A DNA stretch of 26,870 nucleotides from a virus: positions 17,090 to 43,959 of IMG/VR virus record IMGVR_UViG_3300038652_000269. One strand, written 5' to 3'. The notes beneath the pieces were generated by a model, which saw only the letters and a program-made list of their open reading frames with translations, was not told the DNA's origin and searched no databases. Made by a program: the position numbers and the translations under genes. Shown piece by piece: positions 1 through 6,566 of the stretch. The stretch's first letter is position 1; each line of letters opens with the position of its first letter.

Positions 1-18
1 TTTTTAAGAACAAGAATT

Positions 19-43
19 CGCCCTAAAAAAGCGGGCGCTTTTT
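19..43. terminator. Bidirectional terminator hairpin
   Basis: CGCCC (19-23) pairs with GGGCG (33-37) and is followed by CTTTTT, a plus-strand terminator for a gene left of the window. On the minus strand AAAAAGC (26-32) and GCTTTTT (37-43) form a stem with a GCCC loop followed by T6, which would end the 81-299 gene. Confidence 0.6.
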
Positions 44-80
44 ATATCTAGTGCATTTATCGTATATGTCCTTACCTCTC

Positions 81-299
81 TTATGTGCCACTAGTTAAAC
101 TACAGTACAAAGACTTGTACCAACAAGCATTACATACGTGCTCTTGAACTACCTTACTATACTCTAAGTCATTAGGATCATATAGATCACCATATAAGGG
201 AGAGTAGAATATATTAAGTTCATTACTCTTACTTACATATTGATTACACCAATCACATCCCCACACATGTTGCATAGGTCTTATCTTCTCCATTGCCAT
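81..299 (-). CDS. Small Cys-pair (zinc-ribbon-like) protein, 72 aa
   Basis: Unrecognised protein. It has a CDWC pair near residue 15 and a CNAC pair near residue 56, plus one more Cys near the C-terminus. This spacing suits one structural zinc site, an inference only. The start is the first of two close ATGs (299 or 293), behind an AGGAAGAGG ribosome binding site. It lies downstream of the beta-propeller gene on the same strand, with hairpin 335-350 between them, and ends just before the bidirectional hairpin at 19-43. It could be a small regulator or an adaptor; nothing visible decides. Confidence 0.6.
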   Translation of the reverse strand: MAMEKIRPMQHVWGCDWCNQYVSKSNELNIFYSPLYGDLYDPNDLEYSKVVQEHVCNACWYKSLYCSLTSGT

Positions 300-334
300 T
301 ACCTCTTCCTTCTATATAATAGGTATATAAACTA

Positions 335-350
335 AGGGGCTATCGCCCCT
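335..350 (-). terminator. Hairpin downstream of the beta-propeller gene
   Basis: AGGGGC (335-340), loop TATC, GCCCCT (345-350) form a perfect 6-bp stem. On the minus strand it is followed by TAGTTTATA, a weak U tract. It sits 100 bases after the stop of the 452-1684 gene and probably terminates or attenuates that transcript. Confidence 0.45.
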
Positions 351-451
351 ATGTTATTCTCCCATCCATTTTCATTCCGCCCGACACTTATTCTTTTCCT
401 CTTCCTTCTCTACACATAAGTTACTCAGGCACAACTATTCTGTAAATGTAA

Positions 452-1684
452 TTACTGCTCACTACTAGGAGGTTTATCCCACCATAGTTTTCTTATACTA
501 TTATTACCTGTATCTCCAAAGATATAGCCTGATCCATCCCATATAAAGTCTATAGGACCATCCATTTCTACTTCATCATTAAAACCATCTACGAATCCTC
601 TTCGCCCGCCAGCTAGTATTATTGTGTCGTCAAAACCATTTCCAGGTGGATCCATATAGATGTGGGCCCTCACTTGCTCTTCAGAGGTAACCATGTATAG
701 ATTACTATCGTTATCTACCCATACATCAAGTACGTTGAATTGATGATCACCGAAGTCTATTTCATCTGTTTGCCTTGGATTCAACCTTTCCCATACAACA
801 TATCCTAATTCAGTTGCTATCATTATATCGTTGTCATCATGTATATAGAAATTATAAGGAGAAGCATAGGATTTCGGGTTCGTTATTTGGGTTATGTCGC
901 CGCTCTTTGGGTCGTATTTAGCAAATTGAAACATCCTAGACTTGCCTAATAACATTAAATAGATCTCTCCGTTGTATTCTTTCATCCTATAGATGTACTC
1001 TGCATGATGTTCTTTCATGTAATGTCTAATTTGAATGTCCACTTGCGTTATTCGCCCGTCTTTTTCCATATAAAGGTCATTTTCGTTGGATATATATGCA
1101 GTGTCCTGTATAACGGCTAATCCAGAGGTAAGGAAGTATCCATCTTTATCTATTAACTTGTTGTTCACTAGGTCTACTATAGTATGATTCTTCTCTCCAT
1201 CGAACATTCTTAGCTTAGCATTCTTCTGAGAACCATCTACGAACCATATATTACCTTTAGAGTCTAACTGTAGCTTACGAGGATGGTCCATATGGGCTTC
1301 GTCTTGCCCTTGTACCCCATTGCCCCATATTGTAGTTACTTGTCCGTTACTACCTTCCTCTACGTGCTCAGATATGGTGTCTGATCCTTTTACTGTAGAC
1401 CACCAAGGTGCATTTTCAGGAGCTTCATCAATATTAGGCTTCTTTGGCTTAGGTTCATCTGGCGGCGTATCTTTAGGTTTAGGTTCTTCCTTTTCTTTAA
1501 TTATCTTTTTATCTTTTAGTTCTACTGTGTGCTCTTTAGAGCTCTCCTGTGAGTCCCATGTTTCCTTAGGAGCAATTATATCACCTCTTTGCTCAAGCTC
1601 CTCTATAGGCTCCTGTGGCTCTTCTGTGTCTATTCCTACCATTGAACCTATTATTATTAATACGGAAGTAATAAATTCTTTCAT
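452..1684 (-). CDS. Membrane-anchored or secreted NHL-type beta-propeller protein, 410 aa
   Basis: Residues 1-17 form a short hydrophobic segment after Lys-2 that could act as a signal peptide or N-terminal anchor; no lipobox Cys is present. Residues 20-95 are a Glu/Lys/Pro-rich low-complexity linker. The rest (about 115-405) shows NHL-repeat-like units: the early one reads HPRKLQLDSKGNIWFVDGSQ, and the last, near the C-terminus, has DGPIDFIWDGSGYIFGDTGN followed by SIRKLW. NHL propellers usually bind proteins, glycans or ligands outside the cell. The ribosome binding site AAAAGGAG sits 8 bases before the ATG. It is transcribed divergently from the plus-strand genes. An exposed binding or adhesion role is inferred from the architecture; the ligand is unknown. 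Confidence 0.7.
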   Translation of the reverse strand: MKEFITSVLIIIGSMVGIDTEEPQEPIEELEQRGDIIAPKETWDSQESSKEHTVELKDKKIIKEKEEPKPKDTPPDEPKPKKPNIDEAPENAPWWSTVKGSDTISEHVEEGSNGQVTTIWGNGVQGQDEAHMDHPRKLQLDSKGNIWFVDGSQKNAKLRMFDGEKNHTIVDLVNNKLIDKDGYFLTSGLAVIQDTAYISNENDLYMEKDGRITQVDIQIRHYMKEHHAEYIYRMKEYNGEIYLMLLGKSRMFQFAKYDPKSGDITQITNPKSYASPYNFYIHDDNDIMIATELGYVVWERLNPRQTDEIDFGDHQFNVLDVWVDNDSNLYMVTSEEQVRAHIYMDPPGNGFDDTIILAGGRRGFVDGFNDEVEMDGPIDFIWDGSGYIFGDTGNNSIRKLWWDKPPSSEQ

Positions 1685-1710
1685 AAAAACAACTCCTTTT
1701 TATTTCTTGT

Positions 1711-1719
1711 ATTATAGCA
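1711..1719 (-). promoter_or_regulatory. Extended -10 promoter for the beta-propeller gene
   Basis: On the minus strand the sequence reads TGCTATAAT, a perfect extended -10 of the sigma-A type. It lies about 27 bases before the ATG with the ribosome binding site between. No good -35 is seen, as is common for extended -10 promoters. Confidence 0.55.
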
Positions 1720-1770
1720 TACCCATTCTTGACTATATAATACATTAAGGTTATTGTATTTACAATTAGT

Positions 1771-1799
1771 TTGATGTGTGTTAAAGTATTTATTATGAA
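1771..1799 (+). promoter_or_regulatory. Possible promoter before the 1818 gene
   Basis: TTGATG (1771-1776), a 17-base spacer and TATGAA (1794-1799) match sigma-A boxes at 4 of 6 each. The predicted transcription start would fall within the ribosome binding site of the next gene, so the call is weak. Confidence 0.25.
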
Positions 1800-1817
1800 T
1801 ATATGGGGGAACGTTTT

Positions 1818-2039
1818 ATGATTTTAAGATTCAATAATACCAATCCAAGAGTTAAGTTTAAGGTAGATGAGTTTGAAGAAGGTGTTTGTTATAGCATTAT
1901 GCCTTTACATGTTGACGATAGCGTTGCTTATATTGCTTATGAGGGGCTAAGTTTTTACGAAGCATGGGCTGTGTTCGCTGATATTGTAAGGAATGATCGT
2001 ATTAAAGTTCCAAAGCAGTTTGAGAAGTACTTAGGTTAA
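1818..2039 (+). CDS. Hypothetical protein, 73 aa
   Basis: Unrecognised small soluble protein, mixed alpha/beta by eye, with no Cys pair or membrane segment. The ATG at 1818 is preferred over an in-frame ATG at 1803 because GGGGGAA sits at a good distance before 1818 and overlaps the upstream one. It is the first gene of a short plus-strand set (1818-2595) that ends with a ribbon-helix-helix protein and a terminator. Confidence 0.6.
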   Translation: MILRFNNTNPRVKFKVDEFEEGVCYSIMPLHVDDSVAYIAYEGLSFYEAWAVFADIVRNDRIKVPKQFEKYLG

Positions 2040-2051
2040 GGGGGAATATGT

Positions 2052-2285
2052 ATGGCTGATTTGCGTATCATTAAAAAACGACTAGGTAATGAATGGGCTA
2101 CTGTATCTATGAACGAACTTGTTCCTGGAGATGTATTTAGGATGAATGAGAATACAGGTGAGCCTGTTGTTTGGGATGACACTACTAAGTGGTTAGCAAT
2201 TAGTGATCCATATGAAGCGGTTAATGAGGATAGTACAAAGACATGGGCGATTGAAGTAAGTGAGATAACTGAGGAGGTTGTTTAG
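2052..2285 (+). CDS. Hypothetical phage-type protein, 77 aa
   Basis: Contains a segment near residues 25-32 reading VPGDVFRM, then GEPVVW, KWLAISDPY and TWAI. The pattern of a requirement to be recorded (PGDxF) followed by a short beta-rich body resembles small proteins common in Firmicute phages, but I cannot name a family. It starts 12 bases after the preceding stop behind GGGGGAA and abuts the next gene (TAG directly followed by ATG), so the set is one operon. Confidence 0.65.
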   Translation: MADLRIIKKRLGNEWATVSMNELVPGDVFRMNENTGEPVVWDDTTKWLAISDPYEAVNEDSTKTWAIEVSEITEEVV

Positions 2286-2459
2286 ATGTATTATTCAGAA
2301 ACTTGTCTTAGTGGTTGGTTAATTAAGAAGTCTTATGAGGATGATTTCGTTTTTGGCCCATTTGTTAGTGAAGGGGATGCTTATTTCATTGTTGAAATGC
2401 TAAATAGTGAAAAACTAAGCATCAACGTAGGTGAGTTACATGGCCAAGAAAGTTCTTAA
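2286..2459 (+). CDS. Hypothetical protein, 57 aa
   Basis: The ATG follows the previous stop with no gap, behind GAGGAGG inside the end of that gene, so translation is coupled. The product is acidic, with a segment FGPFVSEGDAYFIVEML that may form one helix. No known family. The 3' end overlaps the ribbon-helix-helix gene by 20 bases in a different frame. Confidence 0.6.
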   Translation: MYYSETCLSGWLIKKSYEDDFVFGPFVSEGDAYFIVEMLNSEKLSINVGELHGQESS

Positions 2460-2595
2460 AAATCGCACTCAATTTACTAGTACGTTAAAGAATCAGCTTT
2501 ATATTGATTTGAAAGAATTATCTGACAATACAAGTATTCCTATCTCTAGATTGTTGGACATGGCTGTTGAAAAGGTTTTAGATGAATACAATTGA
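2440..2595 (+). CDS. Ribbon-helix-helix (Arc/CopG-type) DNA-binding protein, 51 aa
   Basis: After a basic start (MAKKVLKNR) comes the strand TQFTSTL, followed by two helices around LYIDLKELSDNT and ISRLLDMAVEKVLDEY. This strand-helix-turn-helix order, with the N-P/S-I-S turn, is that of small ribbon-helix-helix proteins, which bind operators as dimers through the beta ribbon. Ribosome binding site AGGTGA, 5-base spacing. As last gene before the terminator at 2662-2690 it may autoregulate this operon. Alternative: a plasmid copy-number or antitoxin-type regulator; no toxin partner is evident. Confidence 0.75.
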   Translation: MAKKVLKNRTQFTSTLKNQLYIDLKELSDNTSIPISRLLDMAVEKVLDEYN

Positions 2596-2661
2596 TAAAG
2601 TTGGGTTATACTTATTATTGTAATGAAGCACAACATGAGTATTTCCCCGCATTTTGTTTTG

Positions 2662-2690
2662 AGTCTCTTTTACTAGGGGCTTATTTTTTT
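2662..2690 (+). terminator. Rho-independent terminator
   Basis: AGTCTC (2662-2667) pairs, with two G-U pairs, to GGGGCT (2676-2681) around an 8-base loop. A T7 run begins at 2684. It closes the 1818-2595 operon. Confidence 0.6.
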
Positions 2691-2970
2691 GTATTAATAG
2701 GGGAACAAGTGTTCCTTATAGAGAGAGAAAAATTGCAAAAATTATATTGAGAACGGACTATTCGAGAATGTTTTGTATATATCATATATATGACCACCCC
2801 CCCTCTTATGAGGATGTCCCCAACTAACGTCCAAGTATAGAGGACCAAAAGATTATATTTTTCAACCCGCAAGGTATATATATTGTTGTTGGTGTAGTGA
2901 AGTTCGGTGCCTACCCCTTCACATGATTAAACATAATAGTCTATGAGACTTTAAATAGGAGGAATTATAT
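2691..2970 (+). other. Gene-free leader, SOS box and hairpin
   Basis: No convincing gene lies between 2596 and 2970. Besides the terminator and SOS box, it contains an AT-rich stretch around 2772-2795, a C8 run near 2795-2803, and a hairpin GTGAAG (2898-2903)/CTTCAC with inner GG/CC pairs just before the 2971 ribosome binding site. Promoter position is not clear. A minus-strand frame across 2681-2872 covers it but lacks support. Confidence 0.4.
2702..2715. promoter_or_regulatory. LexA/DinR-type SOS box
   Basis: GGAACAAGTGTTCC contains GAAC, four bases, GTTC. The Bacillus LexA (DinR) consensus is CGAACRNRYGTTYC; 13 of 14 positions agree, only the first base differing. It lies in the gene-free leader of the 2971-4828 set, after the terminator of the previous operon. 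A damage-inducible role for the downstream genes is inferred. Confidence 0.6.
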
Positions 2971-3087
2971 ATGAAACTACTAAAAGCTATTAAAAGAATC
3001 GACAAGAAGATCAGTGTGGATACTTACTCAATTGGTGCATTCGTTCTCATGATGGTATTTGTGTACATCACGCTAGTTAATGCATAA
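2971..3087 (+). CDS. Membrane micro-protein, 38 aa
   Basis: Basic N-terminus (MKLLKAIKRIDKK) followed by one transmembrane helix (about residues 18-37, IGAFVLMMVFVYITLVNA). The positive-inside rule puts the N-terminus in the cytoplasm. Strong AGGAGG site 7 bases upstream. First gene downstream of the SOS box. SOS-induced membrane micro-proteins that halt division are known in several bacteria; assigning such a role here is speculation. Confidence 0.65.
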   Translation: MKLLKAIKRIDKKISVDTYSIGAFVLMMVFVYITLVNA

Positions 3088-3169
3088 ATAGATAGCTAGA
3101 GGGCCTCTGTATCAAGGGGGCTCTTCATGGTGTCTATATAGGCATACACATACAAAAGGAGAGATTCAT

Positions 3170-3343
3170 ATGTTTAAGAAGATGTCATGGAAAAAGCGCT
3201 TAGTGTTAGGTGTAGTAAGTGGTGTAGCAGGTTACTATGTAGGTCATCGTGTAGGTAAGGGGGTGGAGAAGGCAGCAGCTGAGTCTTACTACCATGCTAT
3301 TGCTGATAGCTTAGCAGGCACTAGCTTTAAGGAGGAGAAGTAA
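3170..3343 (+). CDS. Small glycine-zipper-like membrane protein, 57 aa
   Basis: Basic start, then LVLGVVSGVAGYYVGHRVGK, with small residues spaced as in glycine-zipper membrane helices, and a soluble tail ending SFKEEK. The SD is AAAGGAGAG. Its TAA overlaps the next ATG by one base (TAATG), so translation is coupled to 3343-3528. Between this gene and 2971 is a G/C-rich stretch at 3098-3125 with imperfect pairing. No known family. Confidence 0.65.
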   Translation: MFKKMSWKKRLVLGVVSGVAGYYVGHRVGKGVEKAAAESYYHAIADSLAGTSFKEEK

Positions 3344-3528
3344 TGAAAATAATAACTAGTACTTTAGCAATTCTGTTTTTAATCGGGTTCATATGGCTAC
3401 TCTGGACATTCAAATGGATATTCTTATCTGCTTGTGTTATCTATAGTGTATTTGAAATGTTGTTTGAGAATTACACTGGTCGCAATACAAGGTTTTATAA
3501 AATGATAGATAAACAAAAGGAGGAATAA
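3343..3528 (+). CDS. Small membrane protein, 61 aa
   Basis: Residues 5-24 and 25-42 are hydrophobic and Trp/Phe-rich, giving one long or two short transmembrane helices, followed by a charged tail ending DKQKEE. AAGGAGGAG lies upstream within the previous gene. The start overlaps the previous stop. Together with 2971 and 3170 it forms a run of three tiny membrane proteins behind the SOS box. Unrecognised. Confidence 0.65.
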   Translation: MKIITSTLAILFLIGFIWLLWTFKWIFLSACVIYSVFEMLFENYTGRNTRFYKMIDKQKEE

Positions 3529-3531
3529 AGA

Positions 3532-4221
3532 ATGATAGATTGGAAAGTAAACTTTAGAGAAACATTGGAATTTGGAACAGTTAAGAAAAGAATTGAGCAT
3601 GTTAAGACTATAAAGAAGGATAGTTGTAATGAATCTGGTTATATGCACGGGGAAGCTGTGGAGAGCAGTCTAGTTAATATGCTTTCTTATGATAGTAGGC
3701 TTTCTATTAAGAGATTATCACCTCAGATGGATATTGGGTTCGGCGCTGATATGCAAGTGTCCTATGTTAAGGATAATAAAAATTACTCTTTCTTTAGCGA
3801 TATTACATCTACACAGAAAAAGAACCTATTCTACTTTGACATTAAAGGTAACTTCATTAAAGACATTAATAAAGCGTTTGTTTATGAGACAGAGGCGTTT
3901 AATGTCCGTTTTGCCATTAAGAACAAGCATAGCTCTATATTCACATATGAGAAGCCCGTTATTGTTCTTTATATTGAAAACTTTAAAAAAGATACAGAGC
4001 TAGATCAATCACATATAAATAATATTGGTAGCGTACTCATCTCTCTAAATGAAATGTTGTACAGCAAAGGGTATGGTGCCCGTGCATCGCAAAATGTAAA
4101 ACCTAATAAAGCTTTATTTCAAACTGAATATATGCAATATGTAGATGAGAATAACCTATGGCCTGAATACATGGGCGAGTTAGTATATAAACACTTGAGA
4201 GGAGGGATGGCTTGGAAATAA
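3532..4221 (+). CDS. Hypothetical protein, possible PD-(D/E)XK-like fold, 229 aa
   Basis: The centre reads like a nuclease-fold core: a helix with GEAVESSLVNML (about 42-53), a strand GFGADMQVSY (about 69-78), then FSDITSTQKKN (about 87-97), giving D, D/T and K residues in the order of PD-(D/E)XK enzymes. The match is by pattern only, and the D-I-T form is not canonical. The remainder is mixed alpha/beta, ending in HLRGGMAWK. SD AAAGGAGG, 4 bases after the previous stop. Alternative: a catalytically inactive structural protein. The gene is in the SOS-box-led cluster. Confidence 0.6.
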   Translation: MIDWKVNFRETLEFGTVKKRIEHVKTIKKDSCNESGYMHGEAVESSLVNMLSYDSRLSIKRLSPQMDIGFGADMQVSYVKDNKNYSFFSDITSTQKKNLFYFDIKGNFIKDINKAFVYETEAFNVRFAIKNKHSSIFTYEKPVIVLYIENFKKDTELDQSHINNIGSVLISLNEMLYSKGYGARASQNVKPNKALFQTEYMQYVDENNLWPEYMGELVYKHLRGGMAWK

Positions 4222-4358
4222 AACCTGTTACTTATCCACCGCCGCTAGTGAAGCCTGTATCTAAAGTAGATCCTATCCAAAAGGATAAGAAACGCAAGAC
4301 TAATTTTGAACGCATTCTTGAAGAATATAAAGGAGGAAATATTAATGTCAAAAGATAA
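4212..4358 (+). CDS. Short basic protein, TTG start, 48 aa
   Basis: TTG at 4212 follows GAGGAGGG at good spacing and opens a frame overlapping the preceding gene by 10 bases and the next by 14. The product begins MEIKPVTYPPPLVKPV and has a Lys-rich middle and a helix FERILEEYKGG. The Pro-rich start and amphipathic tail suggest a small adaptor, but the family is unknown. The strong SD and operon overlap support it despite its size. Confidence 0.5.
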   Translation: MEIKPVTYPPPLVKPVSKVDPIQKDKKRKTNFERILEEYKGGNINVKR

Positions 4359-4686
4359 AAAGTTAGTTGCTGTTGTAGAAAATGGTGTCACTGTATTTTA
4401 TTTAACTGATGGTGGAGTTAAAACTAGAATAACTTCTAATGAAATTATGAAAATGAAGCGAGAGGGTAAAAAGGTTGGTCTTAGTGATTTCGTTAATAAA
4501 CAAAGAACTATAACTACGCCAATTAAAATTGAAGAAAAAGAAAATTTGCCTAGAGAAACTAAGCCTAAGGAAAAAACAAGTTGTTCTACCTGGGCCTCTA
4601 TTCCTAGTGATAATGTAGTCGGACTGCGCAAATCGACTCCTACTAGGAAATCATGGTTAAAAAAGATATTGAAAGGGGGTGAATAA
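4345..4686 (+). CDS. Hypothetical protein, 113 aa
   Basis: The ATG at 4345 has AGGAGG 8 bases upstream; an in-frame ATG at 4306 lacks a site and lies inside the preceding gene. Residues 1-55 look folded (VAVVENGVTVFYLTD, EIMKMKREGKKVGLSDFV), residues 60-100 are Lys/Thr/Pro-rich and disordered, and the basic tail ends SWLKKILKGGE, amphipathic and possibly membrane-touching. One Cys only. No known family. Confidence 0.65.
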   Translation: MSKDKKLVAVVENGVTVFYLTDGGVKTRITSNEIMKMKREGKKVGLSDFVNKQRTITTPIKIEEKENLPRETKPKEKTSCSTWASIPSDNVVGLRKSTPTRKSWLKKILKGGE

Positions 4687-4687
4687 C

Positions 4688-4828
4688 ATGTTTGGTACTT
4701 TAATGTTTTTACTAATGGGCATTGTTATTTGTATTGGTAAATTTGCTGATGGTGATAGAAGTATGGGTTGTCTAGTCCCAATCCTTATCATCACTCTAAT
4801 CTTAGTTGGTATTACATCATCAATGTAG
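4688..4828 (+). CDS. Two-helix membrane micro-protein, 46 aa
   Basis: Residues 2-18 and 27-45 are hydrophobic, separated by a charged turn FADGDRSMG, so both ends should face the same side. SD AAGGGGGTGA at 7 bases. It starts 1 base after the preceding stop. The helical-hairpin layout is typical of phage holin-size or envelope micro-proteins; no lysis partner is nearby, so no such role is claimed. Confidence 0.6.
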   Translation: MFGTLMFLLMGIVICIGKFADGDRSMGCLVPILIITLILVGITSSM

Positions 4829-4839
4829 GGAGGAAGAAT

Positions 4840-5160
4840 ATGAAGATTATTTTAGCTAATCTGAAGAATACAATCACACATAATGTTGCACAATTATTAG
4901 TCTCAACTGGAAAAGAAGGCGCTTATGATTACCTTGGCGCAGTTGCAGAATATCTTCTAAATGATCCAGTTCCATTAGCACTTGGTATAGACATGGATAC
5001 TGCAAATGAGATATATATCTACGCTTGGAATCATGCTCAAGAAGAAGTAGATATCGTTAAGTCTATGTACGAGCAACATGGTATAGAGATCAACGTAAAT
5101 GGTAATGGCGGTAGTCAAATTCATCCTAGTGTGATGATGGAGACACTGCTTCACAAGTAA
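4840..5160 (+). CDS. Hypothetical protein, 106 aa
   Basis: ATG at 4840 has AGGGAGGA upstream; an in-frame ATG at 4768 lies inside the previous gene and lacks a site. Starts MKIILANLKNTITHNV and is mainly helical, ending in a Gly/Asn-rich piece and METLLHK. Its first residues resemble those of 5237-5512 (ANLKK), so the two may be distant paralogs. No motif seen. Confidence 0.65.
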   Translation: MKIILANLKNTITHNVAQLLVSTGKEGAYDYLGAVAEYLLNDPVPLALGIDMDTANEIYIYAWNHAQEEVDIVKSMYEQHGIEINVNGNGGSQIHPSVMMETLLHK

Positions 5161-5174
5161 CAGGCTGTCTTTTA

Positions 5175-5202
5175 AGAAGGGAAGACGTAAAAGAACCCTT
5201 CT
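5175..5202 (+). terminator. Intercistronic hairpin
   Basis: AGAAGGG (5175-5181) and CCCTTCT (5196-5202) form a perfect 7-bp stem with a 14-base loop; no U tract follows. It may slow polymerase or protect the upstream mRNA end. Confidence 0.35.
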
Positions 5203-5236
5203 AATCTATCAAACTAATATAACGGAGGAATTTAAA

Positions 5237-5512
5237 ATGAATACTAATATAACAAATGTAATAGCTAACCTAAAGAAAGTCTTTACTCGTCGCATGGTGG
5301 ATATTGATACAGAAACTGGTGAATTGTACTTGCAAGAAGATGTTAACTACGAAGATGCTGAACAAATGTTGATTCTTATTGGTAATCTACACGCTATTGT
5401 TGGCTTTAAGGAAGAAGAGAAAGCTGAATACCTTATGATGAAAAACAAGTTCTACCAAGATGTAGATAAAGATGTAGAGTTGTTCCGCCACGTACTAATG
5501 ACTAACGCATAA
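5237..5512 (+). CDS. Hypothetical protein, 91 aa
   Basis: Strong GGAGG site, 9 bases before ATG. Largely helical and acidic; TETGELYLQEDVNYEDAEQM and a helix ending RHVLMTNA. No metal site, membrane segment or named motif. Lies between two junction hairpins (5175-5202 and 5522-5545), so its dose may be set separately within the cluster. Confidence 0.65.
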   Translation: MNTNITNVIANLKKVFTRRMVDIDTETGELYLQEDVNYEDAEQMLILIGNLHAIVGFKEEEKAEYLMMKNKFYQDVDKDVELFRHVLMTNA

Positions 5513-5521
5513 TAAATATAG

Positions 5522-5550
5522 GGGGCGCTCCAACAGGGGTGTCCCATTTT
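5522..5550 (+). terminator. Intercistronic 10-bp GC hairpin (attenuator-like)
   Basis: GGGGCGCTCC (5522-5531), loop AACA, GGGGTGTCCC (5536-5545) form ten pairs including G-U pairs, then ATTTT. It looks like an incomplete terminator that could pass part of transcription into the 5587 gene. Confidence 0.5.
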
Positions 5551-5586
5551 AAAATAAACTTACAAACTAAAAGGAGAGAAAAAATC

Positions 5587-6498
5587 ATGTCATTACAAAT
5601 GTATTTAATCTTAGGAGCTATTCTTGCTCTAACTGCTTTCGTCGTTACTGTTTCTATTGCTATAACTAAAAAGGTTCGTGCTATTAAAGCTAGTCGTCAA
5701 CTTAAGTTTCTACAGTCTACAATCAATAGCATGAACAATAATGAGACATATTCAATTCCTATATCTAAGAATATTATTCTTTGGGTAATAAATCTAGACG
5801 TTGTTTGTGTAATTATTAATTCGAGTGAATATCAGTCTATCACAGAAGCATTAGTCTACCATCAAGTTAATGCTTTTCGTCGTAACCAGCTGTTGAAAAT
5901 TGAGAAGCAACTTACAGACGCATATAACCTAAAGAACATTCAGTCATCAAAAGTAAGAGAGGTTAAACAAAAGGTTGCAGTTGAGAAACAAGAGACTCGT
6001 CAAGACACCATCTTTGATGAGATTGATACAACAGAACATATAGAAGGCAAGATATATGTGTATAAGCCTTGTGAGTTTATTATTAGTAACCACTTAAAAG
6101 CTGAAATTGTGAAAGACGAGGAAACTGGCTACATGGAGATTGCTATGATTTGGTATGCACCAGCTGGGAACGTTAAGTCTCCTAAGGCGCTGATTCCATT
6201 TGATATTCGTACTGCTAGTGGTAGCAATGGATATGCTCACTATATTGAGAACCACCCAACTAATGATTTCAAACTAGAAGCTAAGGCAGTGGATGAGATT
6301 GTTGGTCATTTAGACAAGTATAACAAAATCTATGAAGAAGGTCGTATTAGCAAGTCTAGTAATGGAGAGTGGATCGTGCAGCCGCCTATTCTTAAGGGGG
6401 AGAGCAAGGATACTGCTGATAAAGCAGACAAAGAGGCAAAAGAAGTAGTTGAAGGACAGTTTATTGAGCTAGGACAAGTACTACCTAGTAGTAAGTAG
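5587..6498 (+). CDS. Single-pass membrane protein, 303 aa
   Basis: ATG at 5587 with AAAGGAGAG upstream is chosen; an in-frame ATG at 5539 falls in the hairpin leader. Residues 4-27 form one transmembrane helix (YLILGAILALTAFVVTVSIA) followed by a basic stretch, so the large C-terminal part is probably cytoplasmic. Residues 75-140 are helical; a beta-rich domain spans about 165-265 with AMIWYAPAGNV and IPFDIRTAS; the tail is Lys/Asp/Glu-rich. Family unknown. It heads a group with 6936-7409, another N-terminally anchored protein. Confidence 0.7.
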   Translation: MSLQMYLILGAILALTAFVVTVSIAITKKVRAIKASRQLKFLQSTINSMNNNETYSIPISKNIILWVINLDVVCVIINSSEYQSITEALVYHQVNAFRRNQLLKIEKQLTDAYNLKNIQSSKVREVKQKVAVEKQETRQDTIFDEIDTTEHIEGKIYVYKPCEFIISNHLKAEIVKDEETGYMEIAMIWYAPAGNVKSPKALIPFDIRTASGSNGYAHYIENHPTNDFKLEAKAVDEIVGHLDKYNKIYEEGRISKSSNGEWIVQPPILKGESKDTADKADKEAKEVVEGQFIELGQVLPSSK

Positions 6499-6524
6499 TA
6501 TATTTAATTAAATTAAAGGAGGTG

Positions 6525-6566
6525 ATGCCTAAGTGTAAAATCCATGGTGAAAGGAGGTGGTATTAA
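6525..6566 (+). CDS. 13-codon leader peptide coupled to the next gene
   Basis: A strong AAAGGAGG precedes ATG 6525 and a 13-codon frame encoding MPKCKIHGERRWY. Its TAA shares one base with the ATG of 6566 (TAATG), and the second gene's own AAAGGAGG site lies inside this frame. The layout is that of a translationally coupled mini-gene; whether the peptide or the act of translation matters is unknown. Chance is possible at this length. Confidence 0.4.
   Translation: MPKCKIHGERRWY

Noticed and set aside
1320-1748. 142-aa plus-strand frame opposite the beta-propeller gene
   Set aside because: It is the antisense of a Glu/Pro-rich linker, giving Ser/Leu-rich low complexity, with no ribosome site.
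2109-2120. Second SOS-like site GAACTTGTTC
   Set aside because: Half-sites are separated by two bases rather than four and lie in a coding sequence.
2681-2872. 63-aa minus-strand frame over the SOS box and terminator
   Set aside because: No ribosome site, crosses a terminator and palindrome, and composition is not gene-like.
2971-4828. Holin/lysis cassette
   Set aside because: Micro-membrane proteins have suitable size, but no endolysin is nearby, so size alone is not enough.
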